DNA from: SZUA-547 sp963669315
GTDB taxonomy: Bacteria; Pseudomonadota; Alphaproteobacteria; Rhodobacterales; Rhodobacteraceae
Reading direction: 5' to 3'
NCBI GenBank assembly: GCA_963669315.1
Contig: OY770021.1
Location: 1,922,001 to 1,986,000, forward strand
DNA length: 64,000 nucleotides
Part shown: piece after piece, positions 40,615-49,213 of the stretch
Layout of the letters: each line of letters opens with the position of its first letter
Position numbering within the stretch: position 1 is the first letter of the stretch
The notes under the pieces: model-generated
Databases searched by the model: none
Told to the model about the DNA's origin: nothing
Seen by the model: only the letters and a program-made list of their open reading frames with translations
Made by a program: the position numbers and the translations under genes

Positions 40615-41475
40615 ATGTCCTCTCCCATCTATGGCGGCGGCGCGGCCGACTCGCGATCGACAGCGCGCGTGTCTCCGAACGCTATTCGCGCTCGCAAGGG
40701 CGGCGAACCTGTCGTCTGTCTCACCGCTTATACGGCCCCGACGGCCCGGATCACGGATCCGCATGTCGACCTGATCCTGATCGGCGACAGCGTGGCGATG
40801 ACGCTTTACGGGATGGAGAGCACGGTCGGGATCTCTTTGGAGACGATGATCGGGCATGGGCGCGCGGTCGCCGGGGCGGCAAGCCACGCCTGCGTGGTGC
40901 TGGACCTGCCCGCAGGGACTTACGAAGACAGCCCTGAACAGGCGCTGAAAAGCGCCCGCCGGGCCATGGACGAATCCGGCGTCGATGCCGTGAAGCTGGA
41001 AGGCGGGGCCGATATGGCGCCGCAAATCAAAGCCATCGTCGATGCGGGCATTCCCGTCATGGCGCATGTGGGCCTGCTGCCTCAGCAAGTCGAGAAACTT
41101 GGTGGATACAAGGTTCAGGGGAAATCCGACGAGGGCGCGGTCCGGCTGATCACAGACGCCCGGGCGGTCGAGGCGGCGGGCGCGTTTTGCGTCGTCGTCG
41201 AGGCGACGATCGAGACCGTGGCCGCGGAAATCACCAAGGCGGTCGGCATTCCCACGATCGGCATTGGCGGAAGCGCGGATTGCGACGGCCAGATTCTGGT
41301 CTCGGACGACATGCTGGGCCTGCATGGGAACAAGGTGCCGAAATTCGTAAAGCTCTACGCCGATCTTGAAAGCGTTGTTGGAAAGGCCGTCGCTGAGTAC
41401 GCAAGCGAGGTGCGCGGGCGCGAATTCCCAACATCTGCGCAAACGTATGTCCGCAAACCGGAGGTGAAGCATTGA
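40615..41475 (+). CDS. panB: 3-methyl-2-oxobutanoate hydroxymethyltransferase
   Basis: PanB transfers a hydroxymethyl group from methylene-tetrahydrofolate to ketoisovalerate, the first committed step of pantothenate synthesis. The 286-residue barrel has LTAYTAPTARITDP, LILIGDSVAMTLYGM, VKLEGGADMAPQIKAIVDAG, IPVMAHVGLLPQ and IGIGGSADCDGQILV. GGAG lies before the ATG at 40615; the upstream open frame is not family-like. Its stop overlaps the panC TTG start. Confidence 0.96.
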   Translation: MSSPIYGGGAADSRSTARVSPNAIRARKGGEPVVCLTAYTAPTARITDPHVDLILIGDSVAMTLYGMESTVGISLETMIGHGRAVAGAASHACVVLDLPAGTYEDSPEQALKSARRAMDESGVDAVKLEGGADMAPQIKAIVDAGIPVMAHVGLLPQQVEKLGGYKVQGKSDEGAVRLITDARAVEAAGAFCVVVEATIETVAAEITKAVGIPTIGIGGSADCDGQILVSDDMLGLHGNKVPKFVKLYADLESVVGKAVAEYASEVRGREFPTSAQTYVRKPEVKH

Positions 41476-42326
41476 GCGCGCAGGTCGTCAGAACGGTCGC
41501 TGAGCTTCGCGCCCAGGTCGGCGCGTGGCGGGCCGAGGGTCTGAAGACAGCTTATGTGCCGACGATGGGTTCACTGCATGAGGGGCATCTGTCGCTGGTG
41601 CGGCTGGGGCTTGAGAAAGCCGACCGCTGCGCCCTGTCGATATTCGTCAACCCGACGCAATTCGCCCCGCATGAGGATTTCGACGCTTATCCCCGCGCCG
41701 AGGCCGCCGATGTGGCAGCCGCCGAAAGCGCCGGCGCCGATCTGATTTTCGCGCCGGGAGGGGCGGAAATGTACGCGGACGGTTTCGCCACCACGATTGG
41801 AATCAAAGGCCCGGCAGAAGGGCTGGAGACCGATTTCCGCCCGCATTTCTTTGGTGGCGTGTCGCTGGTGGTGGCCAAGCTGTTGAATCAGGCGGGCGCG
41901 GACTACGCGATTTTCGGCGACAAGGACTATCAGCAGCTTTGCGTCGTCAAGCGGCTGGTGAAGGATCTCGACATCCCGACCGAGATCGTCGGCGGTCCGA
42001 TCGTGCGGGACGAGGCCGGGCTCGCGCTTTCTTCGCGCAACGCGTATCTCAGTCCCGATGAACTCGCGGTCGCTCGGACGCTCAACAAGACGCTGTTTGA
42101 TTGCGCCGCCGATATCGGGGCGGAGCCTGCCCGCGCGGGCATCCGGCTGGGCGAGGCGCGCGCGGAGATCCTGCGCAACGGTTTCGACAGCCTCGATTAT
42201 CTGGATCTGCGTCAGGCCGGCACGCTGGCGCCGTTGTCGCCGAGCGCGACCGAGGGCCGGTTGCTGGTCGCGGCCACAATCGGCAAAACCCGCCTGATAG
42301 ACAATGTGGCGGTCAATCTCGGCTGA
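41472..42326 (+). CDS. panC: pantothenate synthetase
   Basis: PanC joins pantoate and beta-alanine with ATP. The 284-residue protein has the HIGH-type motif VPTMGSLHEGHLSLVRLG, SIFVNPTQFAPHEDFDAYPR, FGDKDYQQLCVVKRLVKDL and ALSSRNAYLSP. The start is TTG at 41472, four bases into the panB stop, so panB and panC are coupled. A likely cotranscribed rluA follows 21 bases after the stop. No panD is in view. Confidence 0.96.
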   Translation: MSAQVVRTVAELRAQVGAWRAEGLKTAYVPTMGSLHEGHLSLVRLGLEKADRCALSIFVNPTQFAPHEDFDAYPRAEAADVAAAESAGADLIFAPGGAEMYADGFATTIGIKGPAEGLETDFRPHFFGGVSLVVAKLLNQAGADYAIFGDKDYQQLCVVKRLVKDLDIPTEIVGGPIVRDEAGLALSSRNAYLSPDELAVARTLNKTLFDCAADIGAEPARAGIRLGEARAEILRNGFDSLDYLDLRQAGTLAPLSPSATEGRLLVAATIGKTRLIDNVAVNLG

Positions 42327-42347
42327 TCGCCGGCCGGAGCGCCGCCC

Positions 42348-43010
42348 ATGAAGCCCCGCCTGATGAGCCACTACGCCCCACCGCAGGGACCGCTTGCAGT
42401 GCTGCACCGGGATGCGGAGGTGTTGCTGGTCGACAAGCCCAGCGGGCTTTTGTCCGTGCCCGGTAAACCGGATGCGCATCGCGATTGCCTTGAGATGCGG
42501 ATCAAGGCGGCGTTTCCGGAGGCGCTGCTGATCCACCGGTTGGATATGGAGACCTCCGGCGTCATGGTTTTCGCCCTCAACAAGCGCGCGCAGCGGCTGA
42601 TCAACGGCCAGTTCGAGCGGCGAATCGTGAAGAAAACCTACATTGCGCGAGTGGCAGGGCGGATCGCCGAAGATGACGGCGAGATCGACCTTCCCTTGAT
42701 CGCCGATTGGCCGAACCGGCCGCTGCAGAAGGTCTGTTTCGAGACGGGTAAACCTGCGCGCACGCTGTGGCGGGTGCTGGAGCTTGAGGATGAGGCGACG
42801 CGGCTGGAGCTTCGCCCCGAAACCGGGCGCAGCCATCAGTTGCGGGTGCATCTGAAAGAGATCGGCCACCCGATCCTGGGCGATCCGTTCTATGCGCCGG
42901 ATGAGGCCGGCGACGCGGCACCACGGCTACAGCTCCACGCGCTTTCGCTGGATCTGCGCCACCCGGGCGACGGGAGGTGGGTCAGCTATCGGGCAGAGTG
43001 TCCGTTCTAG
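42348..43010 (+). CDS. rluA: pseudouridine synthase RluA
   Basis: A 220-residue pseudouridine synthase. Its catalytic motif is LLIHRLDMETSGVMVFAL with the Asp nucleophile, and it starts VLLVDKPSGLLSVPGKPDAH. Length, lack of an S4 domain, and the stretches LPLIADWPNRPLQKVCFETG and PETGRSHQLRVHLKEIGHP match RluA, which modifies 23S rRNA U746 and tRNA U32, rather than RluC or RluD. Its TAG stop is shared as CTAG with the convergent thioesterase gene. Confidence 0.9.
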   Translation: MKPRLMSHYAPPQGPLAVLHRDAEVLLVDKPSGLLSVPGKPDAHRDCLEMRIKAAFPEALLIHRLDMETSGVMVFALNKRAQRLINGQFERRIVKKTYIARVAGRIAEDDGEIDLPLIADWPNRPLQKVCFETGKPARTLWRVLELEDEATRLELRPETGRSHQLRVHLKEIGHPILGDPFYAPDEAGDAAPRLQLHALSLDLRHPGDGRWVSYRAECPF

Positions 43011-43420
43011 CCGGAGCGCTGGGCGCCGCTTTTCGCCTTCTCCGCCACGCGCGCCTCAAAGTCCGCGCTCTTCACGGCGATGCGGGTGTGTCGCCCCTCA
43101 CCGATCTTCTCGTGTTCGTCCTCGGCCCAGAGCTTGAACTCCAGCCTGCGCCCGTCGATGGAGATCAACTCGGCGGTCGCCGTTACCCGCGCGCCGAGCG
43201 GCGTCGCCGCGTTGTGCGATACGTCCAGATGCACGCCCAAAGAGTTCATGCCTTCCGGCAACAGATGCTCGACGGCGGCCACGGCGGCTTTCTCCATCAG
43301 CGCGATCATCATCGGCGTGGCGAACACCTCTATCGCGCCCGAGCCGAAATGTATGGCCGTGTGCTCTGGCCCCACCACAAGCTCGGCGTGACCGCGCAGC
43401 CCCGGCTTCAGCTGATCCAT
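43007..43420 (-). CDS. FlK-like thioesterase family protein
   Basis: A 137-residue single hot-dog domain. The core VFATPMMIALMEKAAVAAVE and the NSLGVHLDVSHNAATPLGA segment (Thr/Glu/His pattern typical of fluoroacetyl-CoA thioesterase-like proteins) point to this family; fluoroacetate itself is not implied. The ATG at 43420 has GAAGGGG eight bases upstream; a TTG at 43444 is less likely. Its stop overlaps the rluA stop by four bases. Confidence 0.88.
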   Translation of the reverse strand: MDQLKPGLRGHAELVVGPEHTAIHFGSGAIEVFATPMMIALMEKAAVAAVEHLLPEGMNSLGVHLDVSHNAATPLGARVTATAELISIDGRRLEFKLWAEDEHEKIGEGRHTRIAVKSADFEARVAEKAKSGAQRSG

Positions 43421-43465
43421 GATATACGCCCCTTCTTTAGCCAAATTGTAGCACGCTTGCCGTTG

Positions 43466-44227
43466 CTACAGGGGCTGCAAACCATCCTCGGTCAGAGCCC
43501 GCCGCGCGGTCCCTTCGAGGACCAGACATGACAGGTTTCCGGTCTCATAGGCCTTTGTGTCTACGCAGATCCGGTTCGGGCGAATATCGATCCCCTCCGG
43601 CGACGGCGTATGGCCATGCACGATCATCGCGCCATGGTGGGTATGATCCGGAATGAAGGCGTCGCGCACCCACATCAGATCTTCGTGGTCTTGCTGGTCC
43701 AGCGGCACGCCCGGCCGCACGCCTGCATGCGCGAAGAAATAGTCGCCGAACTGAACGCTGTAGAGCAGCTGGTCGAGAAACTCCGCGTGTTCAGGTGGAA
43801 TAGTCGCCTTGGCGCGCCTGCGCATCTCCGCATGGGTTTCGAACTCGACATCCCGCGGATCGACCGACGCTACTCCATAGCTGCCGAGCGTCTCACGCCC
43901 GCCCCAGGTCAGCCAGTTGGTCGTCGCCGGTACGGAGTGGCCCTTCAGAAATACCAGAAACGCCTGATCGTGATTGCCGCGCAGACATACAAGCCGGCTG
44001 TCGTGAGCCTTGCGCGCGATCAGATCGTCCAGTACGCCGCGGCTGTCCGGCCCTCGATCCACATAGTCGCCAACCAGGATGATCCGATGGTCCGGAACCG
44101 GGCGCCGGGCGAGGTCGGCGTCGATCCGCGCCAAAACTTCGCCCAGTTCTTCACGCAGTCCGTGCACGTCTCCGATCGAGTAAAGGCGCATGCCCTCGGG
44201 AGTCTTCGCCGCGCCCAAATTGACCAT
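43466..44227 (-). CDS. PPP-family metallophosphatase
   Basis: A calcineurin-like serine/threonine protein phosphatase of about 253 residues. Metal and catalytic motifs are complete: SIGDVHG, GDYVDRGPDSRG, LRGNHDQAFL and MIVHGHTPSPEG. Family members also include diadenosine tetraphosphatases; GNHD rather than GNHE leaves that open. I use ATG 44227, because the TTG at 44242 lies inside the rpsU terminator. It is the next gene after rpsU and its terminator. Confidence 0.9.
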   Translation of the reverse strand: MVNLGAAKTPEGMRLYSIGDVHGLREELGEVLARIDADLARRPVPDHRIILVGDYVDRGPDSRGVLDDLIARKAHDSRLVCLRGNHDQAFLVFLKGHSVPATTNWLTWGGRETLGSYGVASVDPRDVEFETHAEMRRRAKATIPPEHAEFLDQLLYSVQFGDYFFAHAGVRPGVPLDQQDHEDLMWVRDAFIPDHTHHGAMIVHGHTPSPEGIDIRPNRICVDTKAYETGNLSCLVLEGTARRALTEDGLQPL

Positions 44228-44240
44228 TGCTCCAATCCCC

Positions 44241-44276
44241 AAAAAACCAAACCCCCGGTCTTTCGATCCGGGGGTT
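44241..44276 (-). terminator. rho-independent terminator of rpsU
   Basis: On the minus strand AACCCCCGG and CCGGGGGTT pair around a GATCGAAAGA-type loop and run into GGTTTTTTGG. It lies about 60 bases after the rpsU stop and just before the phosphatase start. Confidence 0.85.
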
Positions 44277-44338
44277 CGTGTAGTTTATAAGCGCGTCTGG
44301 TTCAAACGTCCGGACGCTGAAGTCTGTAGAGAGCAGCC

Positions 44339-44545
44339 TTAAAGCAGCCCCTCGCGCTGAGCTTTCTTCCGCGCCAACTTGCGAGCGCGGCGGATAGCCT
44401 CGGCCTTCGAGCGGGCACGCTTCTCAGACGGCTTCTCATAATGCTGCTTGAGTTTCATCTCGCGAAAGACGCCCTCACGCTGCATTTTCTTCTTCAGAGC
44501 CTTCAGCGCCTGATCGACGTTGTTGTCTCGAACCACTACCTGCAC
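44339..44545 (-). CDS. rpsU: 30S ribosomal protein S21
   Basis: A 68-residue S21: it starts MQVVVRDNNVDQALKALKKK and ends with the highly basic KAEAIRRARKLARKKAQREG. The start codon is GTG at 44543-44545 with GGTGG upstream. It has its own candidate promoter and terminator, so it is probably a single-gene transcript. COQ9 is divergent. This arrangement is common in alphaproteobacteria. Confidence 0.97.
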   Translation of the reverse strand: MQVVVRDNNVDQALKALKKKMQREGVFREMKLKQHYEKPSEKRARSKAEAIRRARKLARKKAQREGLL

Positions 44546-44592
44546 TTACTTCACCACCTTTCTAATATGTTTAGGCATTTGCAGGAGGGCGC

Positions 44593-44621
44593 TATATAGC
44601 AACGGCTCAGGGGTCTGTCTA
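44593..44621 (-). promoter_or_regulatory. candidate rpsU promoter
   Basis: On the minus strand TAGACA and TATATA are 17 bases apart, about 50 bases before the rpsU start codon. Both hexamers are close to the sigma-70 consensus and the gene is expected to be strongly expressed. Confidence 0.55.
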
Positions 44622-44665
44622 CTATGGGCCGGGGCGGAATTGTCTTTGAATTTCAGGAGAGTCGC

Positions 44666-45388
44666 ATGAACGCGACACAAAAAAAGACCGAGGAAGACCA
44701 TCTGGAGGAGACGCGCGCGCGGCTTTTGGAGGCGGCGCTGCCCGAGGTCTGTTTCGACGGCTGGTCCGACAAGACGCTGGAACTGGCGGTCGCCGCGAGC
44801 GACGTCGACAGGGGCCTCGCCAAGCTCGCCTTTCCCCGCGGCGGCGTCGATCTGGCGCTCTATTTCCACTATCAGGGCGATCGCAGGCTGGCCGAAGAGA
44901 TGGCCGCGGCGGCGCTGTCAGAGATGAAGATCCGGGAGCGTGTCGCATTCGGCGTACGCAGGCGGCTGGAACTGGTCGCGGAGGATCGGGAGGCCGTTCG
45001 GCGCGGCGTTTCGCTTCTGGCTCTGCCGATCTATGCGGCGGACGGCGCGAAGGCGGTCTGGAACACGGCGGATGTGATCTGGACCGGGCTTGGCGACACG
45101 TCGACCGATTACAACTGGTACTCGAAGCGGGCGATCCTGTCGGGGGTCTACAGCGCCACCGCTCTCTATTGGCTGGGCGATGAATCCGAAGACTTTTCAG
45201 ATAGTTGGGCGTTTCTCGACCGCCGGATTGAAGGCGTGATGCGGTTCGAGAAGGCGAAGGCGAAGGTCCGCGGCAACAAGCTGGCGCAGGCGTTCTTGCG
45301 AGGTCCGGCCAAAGTGTTGGACCGGGTCAATGCTCCGGGCGAAAAGGCGGAGGTCGACACTGGAACCGGAGTTGGTCTGCCAGGATAG
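44666..45388 (+). CDS. COQ9 family protein
   Basis: A 240-residue COQ9-like protein; the family supports ubiquinone synthesis, in mitochondria by binding lipid and presenting substrate to COQ7. The conserved core is present: VDLALYFHYQGDRRLAEEM, YAADGAKAVWNTADVIWTGL, DTSTDYNWYSKRAILSGVYS and LYWLGDESED. The N-terminus resembles a TetR-like helix bundle. ATG 44666 follows CAGGAGA. It is divergent from rpsU. The role in this organism is inferred. Confidence 0.92.
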   Translation: MNATQKKTEEDHLEETRARLLEAALPEVCFDGWSDKTLELAVAASDVDRGLAKLAFPRGGVDLALYFHYQGDRRLAEEMAAAALSEMKIRERVAFGVRRRLELVAEDREAVRRGVSLLALPIYAADGAKAVWNTADVIWTGLGDTSTDYNWYSKRAILSGVYSATALYWLGDESEDFSDSWAFLDRRIEGVMRFEKAKAKVRGNKLAQAFLRGPAKVLDRVNAPGEKAEVDTGTGVGLPG

Positions 45389-45395
45389 GCGCGAT

Positions 45396-45761
45396 CTAGT
45401 CGAGTTGCACGATCACGGCGCGGAAAAGATCGGCGCCCACCACCCGAGCTTCATGCCCAAGGCCCGAGGCATCCTCCATCAACCACGCATCACCAGGGCC
45501 GATCTGGCGGGTTTCGCCGTCGCTGGCGGTGACCTCCAGAGTGCCGGCCAGCGCAAAGAAGATCTGGCGCGCCGGGGCGGGATGCGGTTCGCTGGTCCAG
45601 CCGGCGGGAAGCTCGACAATGCGGTAATGCGTGGCGGGCGCGGCCTCCGTCAGATGCATTGCAGGCGCGGGCGGCGCGAAATCCGCCAGTTTGAGATCAA
45701 TTCGACCGTCCTCGAAATGGGACGCGCCGGATTCGTCTTCATAGAGGCGATGAAATTGCAT
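45396..45761 (-). CDS. cupin-fold protein
   Basis: A 121-residue single-cupin protein. The fold's second half is clear (GWTSEPHPAPARQIFFALAG, then QIGPGDAWLMEDASGLGHEA), with His residues at metal-ligand-like positions though the classic HxH is not present. The Glu-rich start MQFHRLYEDESGASHFEDG resembles small cupins near metabolic genes. Substrate unknown. It lies between COQ9 (convergent, seven-base gap) and arsC. Confidence 0.82.
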   Translation of the reverse strand: MQFHRLYEDESGASHFEDGRIDLKLADFAPPAPAMHLTEAAPATHYRIVELPAGWTSEPHPAPARQIFFALAGTLEVTASDGETRQIGPGDAWLMEDASGLGHEARVVGADLFRAVIVQLD

Positions 45762-45781
45762 GGGCGGCCTCCCTTTCTAAT

Positions 45782-46207
45782 TTATTGGCCGATTCGGTTT
45801 CCGTCCGCGTCGATGATCAACTCGCCATCCTCCTTAGCCATCGGGCCGGGCGGCAGTTGATCCAGCAGGTCCAGCACGGCCTCGCTCGGGCGGCAAAGGC
45901 GCACGCCCTTGGGCGAGCAGACGATGGGTCGGTTGACCAGAACCGGGTGCTCCAGCATCGCGTCCAGCAGGGTCTCGTCTGATACGCCTTCATCCAAGAG
46001 GCCGAGCTCCGCGGCCGGTGACTTGGTCGTGCGCAACGCGGAGCGCGGGGTCAGATCGGCGGCGGCGAACAGCGCCTGCAGCTGCGGGCGGGTCCAGCCC
46101 GTCTCCAGATATTCTATCACGGTCGGCTCCGCGCCCGAGGCGCGGATGATGGCGAGCACGTTTCGCGACGTGCCACAGCCGGGATTGTGGTGAATAACGA
46201 TGGGCAT
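45782..46207 (-). CDS. arsC: arsenate reductase, glutaredoxin-coupled (ArsC family)
   Basis: A 141-residue ArsC-type reductase. The redox cysteine is in IHHNPGCGTSRNVLAIIRAS, with the arginines in LTPRSALRTTKS, HPVLVNRPIVCSPKG and RLCRPSEAVLDLL, matching the Arg-Arg-Arg arsenate site. Some family members are general thiol-reductases rather than arsenate-specific. No ars operon surrounds it. ATG 46207 starts the fold; the longer open frame upstream is not family-like. Confidence 0.87.
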   Translation of the reverse strand: MPIVIHHNPGCGTSRNVLAIIRASGAEPTVIEYLETGWTRPQLQALFAAADLTPRSALRTTKSPAAELGLLDEGVSDETLLDAMLEHPVLVNRPIVCSPKGVRLCRPSEAVLDLLDQLPPGPMAKEDGELIIDADGNRIGQ

Positions 46208-46328
46208 CGCGCGCTCCACGGTTGGGAGTATTGCGCGCACTCTGGGGCGATTCGCGGCTCTGCGCCAATGAATTGGTGGCGCGGCTGTTTTCTCAGATCG
46301 ATCTTGTGGATCGGTCAAATCCCGATTA

Positions 46329-47348
46329 TCAGCTGGCGTCGTATTTGGTCGCGACCGTTCTGACTTTCCGCGCTGACGCCGCCAGATGACCTCCGGGAAT
46401 TTCTCCGGCGATTTCCGCCTCGGCCAAGGCGCGTGCGACCCTGTCGATCTGGTCATCGATGTCGGCCAGCAGAAGCAGGCCGCAGCCCGCCGCCACCGCG
46501 TCGATCGCCGCCTGCTCGATTGAGTCTCCCCGGAGCGTCGCCGCGGAATCCAGATCATCCGCCATAACGACGCCGTCAAACCCCATCCTCTTCTTCAGGA
46601 TATTGACAACCTTGGCGGAGCGCAGCGCGGCGCGGCCGGGATCGAAGGCTCGGACGATGGCGGGGCCAACCATGATCAACTCCACTCCCGCGCCTATTGT
46701 CTCGCGAAACGGGCCGAACCCAGGTTCGAAAGTATCGGCAGCGGCGACGACCGCCGCCGCCGGGTCCACGGCCGGGTCGCGCGCGATGTCATGAAAGCCC
46801 GGAAAGTGCTTCGCGGTCGCGGCGACGCCTTGTTGCTGCACGCCACGGACAAACGCCGCGGATATTCGCCCGACGATTGCGGGGTCCGTTGAGAAGGTGC
46901 GGCCCTTCAGCCAGGGGTTCCGGCCGGTCAGAAGGTCCAGAATGGGCGCCAGAAAGCAGTTTACGCCCATGGAGGCGGCTTCGCGGGCGACATCGCCCGC
47001 GATCAGCTCGATCTCCGCCGGGTCCGCCATTGCGATATGCGGCGCGTCGGGAATTTGCGGAACAAGATCGTGCAATCTGCAGATCCCGCCCGGTTCCTGA
47101 TCCACCGCGGCGAGCAGTACGCCGGAGCGGGCTTTCGCCTCGGACGTTACCGTCCGGATGGTCTCGGCGGTTTCCTCGGACCGGCGCTGGTCGGTCATGC
47201 TGCGAGCGACATACTCTTCGCGGGTTTCACCGATCAGAATTGAGACGCCGCCGCAATCGAGATGCTTTTTGACGTTGTCGCTGAGTGTGGTCGTCGCGAA
47301 GGCCGGAAGGAGTGTCGCATATGCGTCTTCAAGCAAACTCCGGTCCAT
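46329..47348 (-). CDS. glycoside hydrolase family 3 protein, NagZ-like
   Basis: A 339-residue GH3 barrel protein resembling beta-N-acetylhexosaminidase NagZ, which recycles peptidoglycan sugars. Present are LLAAVDQEPGGICRLHD, VNCFLAPILDL, VAATAKHFPGF and the nucleophile region FDGVVMADDLDSAATL. However, NagZ has KHFPGHG and a catalytic Asp-His (DSH) pair in the flexible loop; here it reads KHFPGFHDIARDPAVD, with no DSH. It may therefore have altered activity. It is 16 bases upstream of purK on the minus strand, i.e. downstream in transcription. Confidence 0.85.
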   Translation of the reverse strand: MDRSLLEDAYATLLPAFATTTLSDNVKKHLDCGGVSILIGETREEYVARSMTDQRRSEETAETIRTVTSEAKARSGVLLAAVDQEPGGICRLHDLVPQIPDAPHIAMADPAEIELIAGDVAREAASMGVNCFLAPILDLLTGRNPWLKGRTFSTDPAIVGRISAAFVRGVQQQGVAATAKHFPGFHDIARDPAVDPAAAVVAAADTFEPGFGPFRETIGAGVELIMVGPAIVRAFDPGRAALRSAKVVNILKKRMGFDGVVMADDLDSAATLRGDSIEQAAIDAVAAGCGLLLLADIDDQIDRVARALAEAEIAGEIPGGHLAASARKVRTVATKYDAS

Positions 47349-47364
47349 CGATTCGCTCCAGCGC

Positions 47365-48441
47365 TCAGGTTCTCGGGCTGATCCGGGTTACATGACCCAT
47401 TTTTCGACCCGGCCGCGCCTGGGCCTTGCCGTAGAGATGCAGCCCGGCATACTGCTCGGCGGCCAGTTCGGCCCAGTCATGGACATCGTCCCCGATCAGG
47501 TTGGTCATCACCGCATCGGAATGGCGTGATCCGTCGCCCAGCGGCCAGCCGCAAACGGCGCGAATATGCTGCTCGAACTGGTCCACATGGCAGGCTTCGA
47601 TGGTCCAGTGGCCGGAATTGTGAACGCGCGGGGCGAATTCGTTGACGATCAGCCCGTCCGCCGTTTCGAACAGCTCCACCCCCATCACGCCAACATAGTC
47701 GAGGGCGTTGAGGATTTTCCCCGTCAGCAGTGCGGCGTCCATGGTCCGGCTGGCGGTAATCTCGGCGGGCAGGGTCGTGGTGTGCAAGATCCCGTCCTTG
47801 TGGACGTTCTCGCCGGGGTCATAGCATGCGACGGCGCCGTCCGGGCCGCGCGCGCCAATCACCGAGATCTCGCGGCGGAAATCGACAAAGCCTTCGAGGA
47901 TTGCGGGCGCGCCTTTGAGCGAGGCCAGCGCCCCGGCGGCGTCCTCCAGCGACCTGATCCGCGCCTGTCCCTTACCGTCATAGCCAAAGCGGCGGGTCTT
48001 CAGGATCGCAGGCGCGCCGATTTTCGCCAACGCTGCGCCCAGCGACGCCGCGTCGTCCACAGGCGCGAAGGGGGCCACTGCGAGGCCAAGCTCGGATAAA
48101 AACGTCTTCTCGGCCAGCCGGTCCTGGCTGGTCTGAAGCGCGCGGGCGCCGGGCCGGACCAGAACCGCGCCCGCCAGCGCGTCGAGCGAGGCCGCCGGCA
48201 CGTTCTCGAATTCGAAGGTCACGACATCGACCGAGGCGGCGAAAGCCTTCAGCGCGCCGATGTCCTCATAGGCCGCCTGAGTGATTTGCGCCGATACGTG
48301 GCCTGCGGGCGGGTTCGGCTCCGGCGGGCAATAAATATGGGTTCTCAGGCCCAGCCTCGCCGCGGCCATCGACAACATCCGGCCGAGCTGCCCACCACCG
48401 AGGATGCCGACGGTTCCGCCGGGCGCGATCCGGTCAGACAT
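47365..48441 (-). CDS. purK: N5-carboxyaminoimidazole ribonucleotide synthase
   Basis: PurK carboxylates AIR with ATP and bicarbonate in purine synthesis. The 358-residue ATP-grasp protein shows VGILGGGQLGRMLSMAAARL, VVTFEFENVPAASLDALA, ILKTRRFGYDGKGQARI and LIVNEFAPRVHNSGHWTIEA. ATG 48441 overlaps the purE stop by eight bases. The order purE then purK is the standard two-gene unit. Confidence 0.96.
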   Translation of the reverse strand: MSDRIAPGGTVGILGGGQLGRMLSMAAARLGLRTHIYCPPEPNPPAGHVSAQITQAAYEDIGALKAFAASVDVVTFEFENVPAASLDALAGAVLVRPGARALQTSQDRLAEKTFLSELGLAVAPFAPVDDAASLGAALAKIGAPAILKTRRFGYDGKGQARIRSLEDAAGALASLKGAPAILEGFVDFRREISVIGARGPDGAVACYDPGENVHKDGILHTTTLPAEITASRTMDAALLTGKILNALDYVGVMGVELFETADGLIVNEFAPRVHNSGHWTIEACHVDQFEQHIRAVCGWPLGDGSRHSDAVMTNLIGDDVHDWAELAAEQYAGLHLYGKAQARPGRKMGHVTRISPRT

Positions 48442-48934
48442 CGTCCGGCGCGTCCGGGATCGAGGCGCTGAGGGCTTTGCGCCAGTCGGACAGGCGCGTG
48501 GCCAGCGCCGGATGGCCTGTCGCCAGAATGGCGGCGGCCATGAGGCCAGCATTCTTCGCTCCGGCCTCGCCGATCGCCATGGTCGCGACGGGATAGCCGC
48601 GCGGCATCTGAACGATGGAGTATAGCGAGTCCACGCCCGAGAGAGCCTTGGTCTGCACCGGGACGCCAATTACGGGAACGATGGTCTTGGACGCCATCAT
48701 TCCTGGCAGATGCGCCGCGCCACCCGCGCCAGCGATGATCGCCTTCAGGCCGCGCCCTTCGGCGGCGACGCCATAATCCCACAGCCGGTCGGGCGTGCGA
48801 TGGGCGGAAACGACCTTCACCTCATGCGGCACGCCAAGCTCGGTTAGGATTTCAGAGGCGGGCTTCATCGTCGGCCAGTCCGACGTGCTGCCCATGATGA
48901 TCCCGACGACCGGTGTTTCCTGGATTTCGCTCAT
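48434..48934 (-). CDS. purE: N5-CAIR mutase (class I PurE)
   Basis: A 166-residue PurE of the class I type, which isomerises N5-CAIR to CAIR. Signatures: VVGIIMGSTSDWPTMKPASE, KVVSAHRTPDRLWDYG, AGAGGAAHLPGMMASKT and PVIGVPVQTKALSG. It is paired with PurK, so it is the mutase and not the class II carboxylase. Translation continues into purK by overlap. Confidence 0.97.
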   Translation of the reverse strand: MSEIQETPVVGIIMGSTSDWPTMKPASEILTELGVPHEVKVVSAHRTPDRLWDYGVAAEGRGLKAIIAGAGGAAHLPGMMASKTIVPVIGVPVQTKALSGVDSLYSIVQMPRGYPVATMAIGEAGAKNAGLMAAAILATGHPALATRLSDWRKALSASIPDAPDDV

Positions 48935-49003
48935 GCCGCATCTCCGCGGTTGGAAAGCGGGGGACTATAGCCAGCGCGGCCTGACAGGCAAGCGGTAAGG
49001 CGG

Positions 49004-49213
49004 TCAGGCGATGATATCGGGGTAAAGTTCATCCTCGATCCGCGCGATTTCGTCTTTCAGAACCAGCTTGCGCTTTTTCAGCCTGCTGAGCGCCAACTGG
49101 TCGCGAAACGGCTTCTCGCCCAGCGCTTCGATGGCGAAATCGAGATCACGATGCTCTTCTTTCAGCGCGTCGAGCTTGACGCGGAGCGTTTCTTCACGGC
49201 TCATCACCGGCAT
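49004..49213 (-). CDS. DUF465 (YdcH-like) protein
   Basis: A 69-residue charged helical protein: REETLRVKLDALKEEHRDLD, LSRLKKRKLVLKDEIARIED and a final LYPD. It matches the YdcH/DUF465 family, short coiled-coil-forming proteins of unknown role. The ATG at 49213 overlaps the ATG of the divergent TIGR02444 gene (CATG); a start at the fourth codon (49204) would remove the overlap. Confidence 0.9.
   Translation of the reverse strand: MPVMSREETLRVKLDALKEEHRDLDFAIEALGEKPFRDQLALSRLKKRKLVLKDEIARIEDELYPDIIA

Noticed and set aside
41571..42869. 432-codon minus-strand ORF opposite panC and rluA
   Set aside because: Shadow of two well-supported genes; no recognisable domain.
45782..46207. Arsenic resistance operon
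   Set aside because: Only an ArsC-family gene is present, without arsR, arsB or acr3 neighbours; it may be a general reductase.
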